NCBI RefSeq assembly: GCF_001261715.1
Contig: NZ_CVRU01000092.1
Location: 1 to 64,000, forward strand
Length of the DNA: 64,000 nucleotides
Source: Dysgonomonas sp. HGC4
GTDB lineage: Bacteria; Bacteroidota; Bacteroidia; Bacteroidales; Dysgonomonadaceae
Direction: 5' to 3'
The notes below the pieces were generated by a model. It saw nothing but the letters and a program-made list of their open reading frames with translations, made no database searches and had not been told where the DNA came from. Below are positions 19,178-28,070 of the stretch, piece by piece. The translations under genes were made by a program, and so were the position numbers. Each line of letters starts with the position of its first letter. Position 1 is the first letter of the stretch.

Positions 19178-20350
19178 ATGAAAAAACAATTTTTGATATT
19201 TATTATTCTATTTGCAACTATTTGTAGTGGATCGGCTTTCGCGAAAAAGCCCTATTCGGTATGGATGGTTAATTCTGAAATAAAGAGGAATCCCGAATCG
19301 TGGATGCTTGATTTCTCGAAAGAACCTAAGTGGAACTACTGTCATGGTTTAATGCTGCAAGCAATACTTCAAACATGGCAGAAAATAAATAATCAGGAAT
19401 ATTTTGATTATGCCTATTCTTATGCGGATCTGATGATTTCCGAAGATGGACAAATCAAGACATACAAACCCTTAGAATATAATATCGACAGGGTCAACAC
19501 GGGAAAGATACTATTCCCAATTTATGCAAAAACAAAAGAGGAGCGTTTCAAAAAAGCAATGACATTGATGCGTAACCAGATGAAAACTCATCCACGTACG
19601 GCAGACGGCAGTTTTTGGCATAAAAAGATATATCCACATCAGGTGTGGTTGGATGGTCTTTACATGGCTTGTCCATTTCTAGCTGAATATGGTAAGGTCT
19701 TTAATGAGCCGGAGTTATTTGATGAGGTTACCTTGCAGATATTGGATGCACATAAATACCTATATGATTCTAAAACGGGATTATATTATCATGGGTGGGA
19801 CGAAAGTCGCGAACAAAGATGGGCAAATAAAGAAACGGGACTATCTCCAAACTTTTGGTCACGCAGTATAGGCTGGTACATGATGGCAATTGTAGATGTT
19901 TTGGATTACTTACCAAAAGACCATCCTCAAAGACCCGAAATAATAAAAATCTTACAAAACGTAAGTGCTGCTGTTGAAAAATACAGAGACCCTAAAACCG
20001 GTATGTGGTATCAGGTGACCGATATGGGTTACCGAAAAGGCAATTATGTTGAATCGAGTGGGTCTGCCATGTTTATATATACATGGGTAAAAGGTGCACA
20101 AAAGGGATATTTGGATAAATCATATTTACAAAAAGGAAAAAAAGCATACGGACAATTTGTTAAGCGATTTTTGAAGAAAGAAGCTGATGGAGCAATTTCT
20201 ATAACCGATGGTTGTTCGGTAGCAGGGCTGGGTGGAGAAAAGGTATATCGTGATGGAAGTTTCGAGTATTATATCTTAGAACCTATAAGGGATAATGATC
20301 CTAAAGCGGTTGGGCCGTTTATAATGTTGAGCTTATTATTAGGTAAATAA
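19178..20350 (+). CDS. GH105 unsaturated uronyl hydrolase
   Basis: This 390-residue protein has a signal peptide (about 1-22). GH105 enzymes remove the 4,5-unsaturated uronic acid that lyases leave at non-reducing ends, by hydration of the double bond. The (alpha/alpha)6-barrel motifs KWNYCHGLMLQAI, YPHQVWLDGLYMACPFLAEY with the catalytic Asp159, and WSRSIGWYMMAIVDVLDYLP are diagnostic. Length is normal. It follows the PL1 gene, whose products it would trim, and precedes the second susC promoter. Periplasmic location is inferred from the signal without a lipobox. The choice between unsaturated galacturonyl and rhamnogalacturonyl substrates is open. Confidence 0.94.
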   Translation: MKKQFLIFIILFATICSGSAFAKKPYSVWMVNSEIKRNPESWMLDFSKEPKWNYCHGLMLQAILQTWQKINNQEYFDYAYSYADLMISEDGQIKTYKPLEYNIDRVNTGKILFPIYAKTKEERFKKAMTLMRNQMKTHPRTADGSFWHKKIYPHQVWLDGLYMACPFLAEYGKVFNEPELFDEVTLQILDAHKYLYDSKTGLYYHGWDESREQRWANKETGLSPNFWSRSIGWYMMAIVDVLDYLPKDHPQRPEIIKILQNVSAAVEKYRDPKTGMWYQVTDMGYRKGNYVESSGSAMFIYTWVKGAQKGYLDKSYLQKGKKAYGQFVKRFLKKEADGAISITDGCSVAGLGGEKVYRDGSFEYYILEPIRDNDPKAVGPFIMLSLLLGK

Positions 20351-20360
20351 ATAAGAAAAA

Positions 20361-20391
20361 ACATTTTGACTACCCTGAGTAGTCAAAATGT
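20361..20391. promoter_or_regulatory. Perfect inverted repeat overlapping the susC-2 operator motif
   Basis: Two perfect 13-base arms, ACATTTTGACTAC and GTAGTCAAAATGT, flank a 5-base centre. The right arm overlaps the first 11 bases of the 19-base promoter motif. It lies 10 bases after the GH105 stop codon but has no T-run, so a dimeric activator site fits better than a terminator. The other two promoters lack the left arm. Confidence 0.6.
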
Positions 20392-20425
20392 CCCCCGTGA
20401 AACTGGTAAATATACTTTACTATTG
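20381..20425 (+). promoter_or_regulatory. Predicted operator plus -7 box of the second susC
   Basis: AGTCAAAATGTCCCCCGTG (20381-20399) is followed after exactly 18 bases by TACTATTG (20418-20425), which matches the TAACATTG box of the first susC in form. The leader to the ATG at 20485 would be about 53 bases. It is the third copy of the arrangement in this locus. Confidence 0.72.
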
Positions 20426-20484
20426 CAACAAGTTAACTTTATAAATCAAAACGTTAGACCTTAATTTCTTAATTTAACCACACC

Positions 20485-23400
20485 ATGCAAAAGACAATTG
20501 TGAAGACGTTGTCTGTAATGTGTGCCCTCTTTTTCCTTGTGTCTTGGCAAAGTGCGTATGCACAGCAAAAAGGAATATCGGGTACGGTAACAGACTCAAA
20601 AGGAGAAACCTTAATCGGGGTTTCGGTTTCAGTGAAAGGTTCTACTACAGGTACAATAACAGATTTAGACGGGAAGTATTCGTTGTCTGTTCCAAGTACT
20701 GCAAAAACTCTGGAAGCCAAGTATATTGGTATGAAAGCTCAGGATATAGCTATCACTGGGTCTGTTATAGATATTGTTATGAGAGAAGATTTCTCTCAAT
20801 TAGACGAGGTTGTTGTTATCGGCTACGGTACTATGAAGAAGAACGACCTTACGGGTTCGGTTGGTAGTGTCTCGGCAGATAATATTGTAGCAAAAGGTAC
20901 AACCAGTGTGATGGAAGCTCTGCAAGGACAAGTTGCAGGGGTTGATATTGCTCAAAATTCGAGTAGAGCGGGTGGGCGATTTGATATTCAGATTCGTGGT
21001 AAAAGCTCTATGCAAGGAGGAAGCCCTCTTTATGTTGTTGACGGAGTTGTAACCGATGGTATCGATTTCTTAAATCCTGCAGATATTGAGCGTCTTGATG
21101 TTTTAAAGGATGCATCTTCTACTGCTATTTTTGGTTCGAGAGCTACTAATGGAGTTGTTATGGTAACAACCAAGCAGGGAAAACCATCTGATACCGGTAA
21201 AGTTTCTGTTTCTTACGATGGTTATTATGGTTCGGTGGCAGTTGCTCGTATGCCCGAGTTTATGAGTGGAGATCAGTTCTCTGACTATCGTTTTGCAAGA
21301 TATACTACAATGACTAATGCTCAACTGAAAAATGCATATGCAACGGGTATACCTGAATATGGCATTACAAGTGGAGATCTAAATAATTTTTGGAATGGAG
21401 GTAGTGAGGTAATGAAAGAAATATTCAGAACCAAAAACTATACAGATTGGCCCGATTTGGTTACACAAAACGGACAACAACAAAATCATTTTATAAGTAT
21501 AAATGGTAATAACAGAAATCTGGCTTATCGTATCGGAGTAGGTTATCAGGATGAAGACGGCGTTTTTGTTAATGATAACTACAAAAGATATAATATTAAA
21601 GGTTCTGTAGATAATAAGATTAATGATAAATTTTCGGTTGGCTTTTCTGCAAATATGGCCTTGACCGAGAAAGACTTTGGTAGTAATAATGCTGTTTTGA
21701 ACAGTTTCAGAACCAATCCATATTTTATTCCTTATGATAAAAATGGTGATTTGGTATTACTTCCCGGAGGAAAAGATATATTTGAGAGTACCGGACAGTT
21801 TTCGGGGATCATAAATCCTCTTATCGATATGAAGAATTCGGTTGATAATACAAAGATTTATGATGTATTGGCAAACGTATATGTTCAGTATACCCCAATT
21901 AAAGAGATTACTATGAAAAGTAGTTTTCTACCCACTTATAACAAGAGTCGTCAGGGTATTTTTAACGGCGTAAATACTGCTGCTCAGTATGCTAAAAAAG
22001 TAAACGCTGCAACACTTACAAATAAAGAACGATTTACTTATACGTGGGATAATCAGATTAATTATCAGAAGACTATAGGTGATCATGATTTCAATGGTAT
22101 GTACCTTTTCAGTGTTTATGACAATCAATTTAATAGCGATTATATAAGTGTTAATGATATGCCTTTTGATACAGGTTTTCATAATTTGGAATCGGCAGCT
22201 AATATCGAAAAAGTAAAGAGCGATTTTCAACGCATAACAATGTTGTCTCATGCTCTGAGATTTAATTATACATACAAAGGAAAATATTTGGCAACAGTAT
22301 CGAGCCGTTGGGATGGATCTTCTAAATTCTCGGATGGTAATCGCTGGGGTATGTTCCCTTCCATGGCACTGGCATGGAGAGCTTCGGAAGAAGATTTCAT
22401 GAAATTTGATGCATTAAGCAATCTTAAGGTAAGAGCCAGTTTTGGTTATACCGGAAATAATGGTGGAGTAGGACCTTATGATACACAAGCTTTGGCAAGC
22501 ACCAAATATTGGTATGATTATGGTGGCGTATTAGCAAATGGATTTGGTCCTAACGGATTGGTTTATACTAATCTTTCGTGGGAAAAATCAAAAGAGTTCA
22601 ACTTCGGGCTCGATTACGGTTTCTTCGGAGGACGTATCAACGGAACAATTGATTATTATAATAAACTATCTACCGATCTTATTTACAAGCGTACTATGCC
22701 TCTCGAAACAGGAGCTTATGGTGGTACCATGTGGGATAATGTAGGAAAGGTTAGAAATAGTGGTATAGAGTTGTCTCTTACAACTACCAATATTGTTACA
22801 AAAGATTTGCAATGGTCAACTACTTTCGTATTTGCAGCTAATAAGAATGAAATTGTAGAACTTTATGGTGCAAAGGTTGATGATATAGGTAATAAGCTAT
22901 TTATTGGTGAGTCTTTAGAATCTCTTTACAACTATAAAATAACTGGGGTTTGGACTGCTTCCGAAGCTTCCGAAGCTGTTAAATATGGACAGTATGAAGG
23001 GCAGGCAAAAGTTCTGGATCGTGATGGGAATTATGTTATAGATGAAAAAGATAAAATGATTCTAGGATCGGCTTTACCCGATTGGACAGGTAGTTTTACT
23101 TCTAATCTGAACTGGAAAGATTTTGATTTCTCTTTTTCAATCTATACAAAACAAGGTGTTAATGTTGTGAGTCCTTTTATGCAAGAATTTACCGACTATA
23201 AAGATCGTGGACGTAATAAATTAAAGATGGATTACTACATTCCCGCAGGCACTCCTATCCTAAATGCTGATGGTACAGTTGGAGTCTCTCCCGGACGTAA
23301 CAGCCAGGCTTTTCCTTATCCCAATAATAGTGGAGTAAATAATGGAGGTGGTTCATTTTGGAGTATATCTAGTGACGCTGAACCGGGATCTAATAATTAT

Positions 23401-23634
23401 GTAGATGCATCATTTGTGAGGGTTAAGAATATCACTCTAGGATATACACTTCCTCGTAAGATGTTGACAAATATAGGTGTATCTAATCTTAGATTCTATG
23501 TAAATGTTCTGAATCCTTTTGTATTTACCGATTATAAAGGGTACGATCCTGAGTGGGCTTCTGCTTCTCTTTCTGATGGTAGTGGCGGACCAAGTTCAAT
23601 AACTTATCAGTTTGGTGTAAATCTTAAGTTCTAA
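20485..23634 (+). CDS. SusC-like TonB-dependent outer-membrane transporter (pair 2)
   Basis: This 1,049-residue TonB-dependent transporter has the same plan as pair 1. The signal peptide ends near YAQQ, a carboxypeptidase-regulatory-like domain (about 28-104) has SGTVTDSKGETLIGVSV, the plug begins at LDEVVVIGYGTMKKNDLTGS, and a barrel follows that ends in FGVNLKF. Its first 120 residues are strikingly close to the SusC at 9115, but the barrel and loops differ. The two probably import different pectin fragments or sizes. It has its own promoter motif and is followed 17 bases later by its SusD. The export substrate class is inferred only from neighbouring enzymes. Confidence 0.96.
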   Translation: MQKTIVKTLSVMCALFFLVSWQSAYAQQKGISGTVTDSKGETLIGVSVSVKGSTTGTITDLDGKYSLSVPSTAKTLEAKYIGMKAQDIAITGSVIDIVMREDFSQLDEVVVIGYGTMKKNDLTGSVGSVSADNIVAKGTTSVMEALQGQVAGVDIAQNSSRAGGRFDIQIRGKSSMQGGSPLYVVDGVVTDGIDFLNPADIERLDVLKDASSTAIFGSRATNGVVMVTTKQGKPSDTGKVSVSYDGYYGSVAVARMPEFMSGDQFSDYRFARYTTMTNAQLKNAYATGIPEYGITSGDLNNFWNGGSEVMKEIFRTKNYTDWPDLVTQNGQQQNHFISINGNNRNLAYRIGVGYQDEDGVFVNDNYKRYNIKGSVDNKINDKFSVGFSANMALTEKDFGSNNAVLNSFRTNPYFIPYDKNGDLVLLPGGKDIFESTGQFSGIINPLIDMKNSVDNTKIYDVLANVYVQYTPIKEITMKSSFLPTYNKSRQGIFNGVNTAAQYAKKVNAATLTNKERFTYTWDNQINYQKTIGDHDFNGMYLFSVYDNQFNSDYISVNDMPFDTGFHNLESAANIEKVKSDFQRITMLSHALRFNYTYKGKYLATVSSRWDGSSKFSDGNRWGMFPSMALAWRASEEDFMKFDALSNLKVRASFGYTGNNGGVGPYDTQALASTKYWYDYGGVLANGFGPNGLVYTNLSWEKSKEFNFGLDYGFFGGRINGTIDYYNKLSTDLIYKRTMPLETGAYGGTMWDNVGKVRNSGIELSLTTTNIVTKDLQWSTTFVFAANKNEIVELYGAKVDDIGNKLFIGESLESLYNYKITGVWTASEASEAVKYGQYEGQAKVLDRDGNYVIDEKDKMILGSALPDWTGSFTSNLNWKDFDFSFSIYTKQGVNVVSPFMQEFTDYKDRGRNKLKMDYYIPAGTPILNADGTVGVSPGRNSQAFPYPNNSGVNNGGGSFWSISSDAEPGSNNYVDASFVRVKNITLGYTLPRKMLTNIGVSNLRFYVNVLNPFVFTDYKGYDPEWASASLSDGSGGPSSITYQFGVNLKF

Positions 23635-23651
23635 TAATAAAGCAGAGCAAA

Positions 23652-25307
23652 ATGAAAAAGATATATTATATATTACTCCTACTTATTCTACCATTGGCAG
23701 GATGTAGTGATTTTTTGGAACAGGATAATAAATCGAATGTTCCGAGAGACGAATTTTATGGAACGGCAGCAGGTTACGAAAGCCTGATAAATACTGTATA
23801 TTCTTCTTTACGTGCAATATATGGAATAGAGCCTTGGATTTTTTCTGCAGGAACAGATTTGTATGCGGCAGGTCGGAATAAAGTACCCGATGGATTAGGA
23901 ACCTATAAAGGATTATTGGATTCCGATTCGGATGTTACAAAATTCTATAAAAACTGTTATGCAGGCATTCAGTTGGCAAACACGGCTATTTATTATGCAG
24001 ATCATACTGCGAAAACAGATAAATTAGAGCAATATAAAGCTGAAGCCCGATTTATTCGTGCCTATTACTATTATTTGATGGTTCAACATTTTGGAGGCGT
24101 GTCTCTTGTAACAGATATGATAGACTCTCCGATAGTAGCATTTGAGCGCAATTCGGCAACGGATACATATGCTTTCATAATTTCTGAAATGGAAGATCTC
24201 AAAAATACTTTACCAGCCAAAACAACTCTGTTTGGAAAGGTTGATCAAAGGACTGTGAATCATTTTCTAGCTAAAACGTATTTATGTCGTGGTTACGAGG
24301 CGTTTGGTACGGTAGCAGATTTCTCTAAAGCTGCCGAATATGCTGATTTAGCAATAGGTGGACAAGCATTATCTATTAGCTTTATTGATTTGTTTTGGCC
24401 TACTAACGAAAAGAATAACGAAGTAATATGGTCTGTACAGTACGATGCATCGTCAATATCTGATCCAAGTAACGATGGAAATATGCAGCAAGCATTTTTC
24501 GGCACGTATCTGGGTGGAGTTGAAGATGGACACAAGTACACAACATCAACACTTACTCCTACTATTCGTTTACATCAATTGTTCACTAAAGGCGATACTC
24601 GTTACGAAGGCACATTTATGGTTCAATTGTATAATAGTTATTATGACTTATATACTAAGACCAGTCTGTTGAACACAACTAAGGTACTGTATTATTATCC
24701 GCCCGTGTGGGAAGTTGCAGATACTGCAGCGTGGCGTGCAGCAAACCCTGCTACAAGGGCTAAAACAATTATTATACCCATGCAGGAAAATACACTTACA
24801 GTATCAGGCAAGCCTACTACTTATACCGCAGCAATGTCTGGCGATGTATATGGTGTAGCCGTAGTACGTAAGTTTGACGATCCTACTTCTGTATTCAGTA
24901 CCAAAAGCAGTACGAGAGATGTGGTGTTGGCACGTGTTGGCGAAAGTTATTTGGTTGCCTGCGAAGCTTACTTAAAAGCAGGTAATAAGGCAAAAGCTGT
25001 GGAACGAATAAATGCCGTTCGGAATCGTGCTGCTGCATCAGGTTATAATATGAGCATAACAGAATCTGAATTGACCATCGATTTTATTCTGGATGAGAGA
25101 GGACGAGAACTTGCAGGTGAATACCATAGATGGATGGATTTGAAGCGTACAGGTAAACTGATTGAATATGCTGTGAAATACAATCCAAATATTATTGGTG
25201 CCGAATATTTTAAAGGCGTAGATGGACAAAATAAAATATTACGTCCAATACCTTTATCAGCAATCAATCTGAATCATGCAAAAGTAGAACAGAACCCCGG
25301 ATACTAA
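23652..25307 (+). CDS. SusD/RagB-like surface glycan-binding lipoprotein (pair 2)
   Basis: This 551-residue lipoprotein has a lipobox Cys18 (LPLAGCSDFLEQ). SusD signatures include YKAEARFIRAYYYYLMVQHFGGVSL in the TPR-like region and the C-terminal DERGRELAGEYHRWMDLKRTGKL, which is typical of SusD proteins ending in NPGY. It would cap the second SusC and bind oligogalacturonides at the cell surface. It is encoded 17 bases after that SusC. A strong hairpin follows before the CE8 gene, so expression downstream may be reduced. The SusD of pair 1 is longer and only distantly similar, which supports distinct ligands. Confidence 0.95.
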   Translation: MKKIYYILLLLILPLAGCSDFLEQDNKSNVPRDEFYGTAAGYESLINTVYSSLRAIYGIEPWIFSAGTDLYAAGRNKVPDGLGTYKGLLDSDSDVTKFYKNCYAGIQLANTAIYYADHTAKTDKLEQYKAEARFIRAYYYYLMVQHFGGVSLVTDMIDSPIVAFERNSATDTYAFIISEMEDLKNTLPAKTTLFGKVDQRTVNHFLAKTYLCRGYEAFGTVADFSKAAEYADLAIGGQALSISFIDLFWPTNEKNNEVIWSVQYDASSISDPSNDGNMQQAFFGTYLGGVEDGHKYTTSTLTPTIRLHQLFTKGDTRYEGTFMVQLYNSYYDLYTKTSLLNTTKVLYYYPPVWEVADTAAWRAANPATRAKTIIIPMQENTLTVSGKPTTYTAAMSGDVYGVAVVRKFDDPTSVFSTKSSTRDVVLARVGESYLVACEAYLKAGNKAKAVERINAVRNRAAASGYNMSITESELTIDFILDERGRELAGEYHRWMDLKRTGKLIEYAVKYNPNIIGAEYFKGVDGQNKILRPIPLSAINLNHAKVEQNPGY

Positions 25308-25332
25308 TCATTTTAGTGTCTATTAGATAAAA

Positions 25333-25368
25333 ATCGTAAAGGGTAATATATTATTTACCCTTTACGAT
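25333..25368 (+). terminator. Strong hairpin between SusD-2 and CE8
   Basis: Two perfect 14-base arms (ATCGTAAAGGGTAA and TTACCCTTTACGAT) surround an A+T loop. No T-run follows, so this could be a transcript-stability or processing hairpin rather than a true terminator. Confidence 0.5.
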
Positions 25369-25389
25369 ATTAACCCAATTTTTGATCTT

Positions 25390-26349
25390 ATGAAAAAACT
25401 TATTTTACTCTGCCTGTTATTTACTTCATTGGTTATTTTCGCTCAAGGTGAACATGATATTGTTGTAGACCGTAATGGACGAGGACATTTCCGTACCATT
25501 CAGCAAGCCATAGATTCAGTTAGGGCATTTGATCCTGCTGGACCTGTAACAATCTATATTCGAGCAGGAGTTTATAAAGAGAAATTGGTTCTTCATTCAT
25601 ATCTTACAAATGTGACACTGTTGGGTGAGGATATGGAAAACACCATCATCACTTATGACGATCATGCTAATATAAATAAGATGGGAACATTCAAAACATA
25701 TACGTTCCTTATTCGTGGAAATGATATTACAGTGGAGAATCTTACCATCGAAAACTCATCTCTTCAACTAGGGCAAGCTGTAGCTTTGCATGTAGAAGGA
25801 GATAGAGTTATATTCCGTAAATGCCGTTTCTTAGGGCATCAGGATACTATTTATGCCGGAAAGCAAGGACAAAGACAATACTTTGAAGATTGTTACATTG
25901 AAGGTACTACCGACTTTATTTTTGGACCATCTACATGTTGGTTCGAGCGTTGCGAAATCTATTGCAAGAAGAATTCTTATATCACGGCAGCTAATACTCC
26001 TGAGGATATAGAATATGGATATATTTTCAATAATTGTACAGTAAAATTAGCCGAAGGGGTTAACGAAATGTATCTAGGTCGTCCATGGCGTGCTTATGCT
26101 ATGACACTATTTATGAACACCCAACTACCTAAAGGTATTAAGCCTGAAGGTTGGGATAATTGGAGAAATCCAGAGAATGAAAAAACAGCCCGCTATATGG
26201 AGTACAACAACTCGGGAGAAGGTGCGAATACCTCAGGACGAGTAAAGTGGGCAAAAATATTAACGAAGAAAGAAGCAGAGAAATATACAATTGCCAATGC
26301 CCTAAAAGGATGCGACAATTGGAATCCGTCAATAAATAATAAACAATAA
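25390..26349 (+). CDS. CE8 pectin methylesterase
   Basis: This 319-residue secreted enzyme (signal about 1-18) would remove methyl esters from homogalacturonan, preparing it for GH28 and PL1. The beta-helix carries all pectinesterase landmarks: VVDRNGRGHFRTIQQAID at the N terminus, GHQDTIYAG with Asp152, GTTDFIFG with Asp175, and LGRPWR with Arg231 and Trp233. The two aspartates and the arginine form the active site. Length is standard for a single-domain CE8. It is the first enzyme gene after the second SusC/SusD pair. Its stop codon is also the first three bases of a palindromic repeat copy. Confidence 0.95.
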   Translation: MKKLILLCLLFTSLVIFAQGEHDIVVDRNGRGHFRTIQQAIDSVRAFDPAGPVTIYIRAGVYKEKLVLHSYLTNVTLLGEDMENTIITYDDHANINKMGTFKTYTFLIRGNDITVENLTIENSSLQLGQAVALHVEGDRVIFRKCRFLGHQDTIYAGKQGQRQYFEDCYIEGTTDFIFGPSTCWFERCEIYCKKNSYITAANTPEDIEYGYIFNNCTVKLAEGVNEMYLGRPWRAYAMTLFMNTQLPKGIKPEGWDNWRNPENEKTARYMEYNNSGEGANTSGRVKWAKILTKKEAEKYTIANALKGCDNWNPSINNKQ

Positions 26350-26380
26350 GGTCTCAGACCTATTTGTTGCTTTGGTAATT
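26347..26380 (+). repeat. Dispersed palindrome copy fused to the CE8 stop codon
   Basis: The stop codon TAA is followed directly by GGTCTCAGACC, then TATTTGTTGCTTTGGTAATT. The palindromic core AGGTCTCAGACCT is perfect (AGGTC, TCA, GACCT). It is sense to the gene before it, so in RNA it would form a hairpin followed by a U-rich stretch. Confidence 0.75.
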
Positions 26381-26463
26381 CTAATAGTCTGTTGTGACTT
26401 TTGGATAGATCATTACATACTTTCATTTACTTAAAAGAATTGAGCCTTTAAAAACGTTTAACT

Positions 26464-28014
26464 ATGAAGAAGACATTCTTACTCATTATATTTTCGCTAT
26501 CACTATTGGCTTTAGAAGCTAAAGTTTACAATATGCAAACTTTGGGTGCTGATGTGACGGGAAAGAAACTCTGCACAGATTTAATCAATAAAACAATTAA
26601 AAAAGCTGCATCGGAAGGTGGAGGAACTATTTATTTCCCTGCCGGAAATTACTTGACAGCTGCCATTCATTTGGAAAGTAATATAACCTTGGATTTGGAG
26701 TCGGGTGCTGTACTCAGTTTCTCTGACAGATTCGAAGATTATCTACCTTTCGTAAAAGTACGTTGGGAGGGTGTGTTTATGAATAGTCTGTCACCTCTGA
26801 TTCATGCCGAGAAGGTCGAAAATATCACTATCAAAGGTCGTGGAAAGATAGACGGACAAGGTTTCAAATGGTGGGACGAGTCAAGACGTTTCATAAATGA
26901 GATTAATGCAACTGGAAAAACTTCGTCTACCAACCAATTGCAACAACAATGGCTGGATGCTAATAAAGATATAAAGGTTTCGCCTTATTATGAGAAGACT
27001 CTAGAGCGTAAATTCTTCCGTCCTCCTTTTATCCAGTTTTTGGAGTGTAAGAATATCCACATAGAGGGTATTACCATTGTAAACTCACCTTTCTGGACAA
27101 TCAATCCTATTGGATGCGATGATATTGTGATACATGGTGTAACAATTAATAACCCGTCGAGTAATCCTAAAGGACATAATACGGATGGAATTAATCCCGA
27201 ATCGTGTCGAAATGTACGTATCTCGGATTGTTTTATAAGTGTAGGTGACGATTGTATTACCATTAAATCGGGACGTGATGAGGATGGTCGCATATACGGC
27301 AGACCTTGTGAAAATTTAACCATAACAAATTGTGTAATGCTTGCCGGACATGGAGGTGTTGTTATTGGTAGCGAAATGTCGGGAGGGGTAAAAAAAGTTA
27401 CTATTTCTAATTGTGTTTTTAACGGAACAGATGCAGGTATCCGCTTAAAATCGTCGAGAGGTCGTGGTGGTATTGTTGAAGAAATAAGAGTTACCAATAT
27501 TGTGATGAATAATATTCAACGCAATGCTTTTATCTTCGACTTATTCTATGATAAAGATTCTAAGGAAGAGCCTGTTTCTGATCGTACACCTGTATTTCGT
27601 AATGTGCATATTAGTGATGTTACGGGGAGCGATGTCAAAAAGGTGGGCTATATAACGGGTATTAGTGAAATGCCAATATCTGAAATTTCATTTTCGAATA
27701 TAAATATGACTGCAGATGAAGGGTTCACTGCTAAAACAGCAACCAATATTCAATTTCACAATGTCGATTTAGCAGTGAAAAAAGGTGCATCTTTTGCTTT
27801 TGATGACTGTAAAAACATTGTTTTGAATAATGTAAGATCGAAAGCTCCATTAAGCAATCAGCCGATTGTTGAATTGACCAATGTCGATAATGTTTTAGTA
27901 AATAACTGTTTTCAATTAGTTCCCACTGATATCTTCTGTCAGATAAAGAACAGTAATGTTATATGGGGAAATAATTTTTTGAATAATGTAAAAACACCAA
28001 GATTAGATAAATAA
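26464..28014 (+). CDS. GH28 polygalacturonase (2)
   Basis: This 516-residue secreted GH28 enzyme has a signal peptide (about 1-19). Active-site motifs are Asp241 in HNTDGINPESC, Asp262-Asp263 in VGDDCITIKSG, His296 in GHGGVVIGSEMSGG and Arg327/Lys329 in IRLKSSRGRGG. The NTDG form is the canonical one, whereas the first GH28 has NGDG, so the two may differ in substrate or mode (endo versus exo). It lies 114 bases after CE8 and 56 before the first CE12 gene, consistent with one transcript. The product would be saturated galacturonate or oligogalacturonates for the uxaC route. Confidence 0.95.
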   Translation: MKKTFLLIIFSLSLLALEAKVYNMQTLGADVTGKKLCTDLINKTIKKAASEGGGTIYFPAGNYLTAAIHLESNITLDLESGAVLSFSDRFEDYLPFVKVRWEGVFMNSLSPLIHAEKVENITIKGRGKIDGQGFKWWDESRRFINEINATGKTSSTNQLQQQWLDANKDIKVSPYYEKTLERKFFRPPFIQFLECKNIHIEGITIVNSPFWTINPIGCDDIVIHGVTINNPSSNPKGHNTDGINPESCRNVRISDCFISVGDDCITIKSGRDEDGRIYGRPCENLTITNCVMLAGHGGVVIGSEMSGGVKKVTISNCVFNGTDAGIRLKSSRGRGGIVEEIRVTNIVMNNIQRNAFIFDLFYDKDSKEEPVSDRTPVFRNVHISDVTGSDVKKVGYITGISEMPISEISFSNINMTADEGFTAKTATNIQFHNVDLAVKKGASFAFDDCKNIVLNNVRSKAPLSNQPIVELTNVDNVLVNNCFQLVPTDIFCQIKNSNVIWGNNFLNNVKTPRLDK

Positions 28015-28042
28015 AGTTACAGACTTTTCTATTGTCTTAGTC
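28012..28042 (+). repeat. Diverged palindrome copy beginning at the GH28-2 stop codon
   Basis: The TAA stop is followed by AGTTACAGACTTTTCTATTG then TCTTAG. This aligns base by base with GGTCTCAGACCTTTTTATTG then CTTTGG of better copies. It is sense to the upstream gene. Confidence 0.5.
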
Positions 28043-28070
28043 TGTATAATGTCAATTGCCTATTAATATT

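Noticed and set aside
26988-27497. 169-codon open frame antisense to GH28-2
   Set aside because: It is antisense to an intact GH28 gene, with no ribosome site and no recognisable motif.
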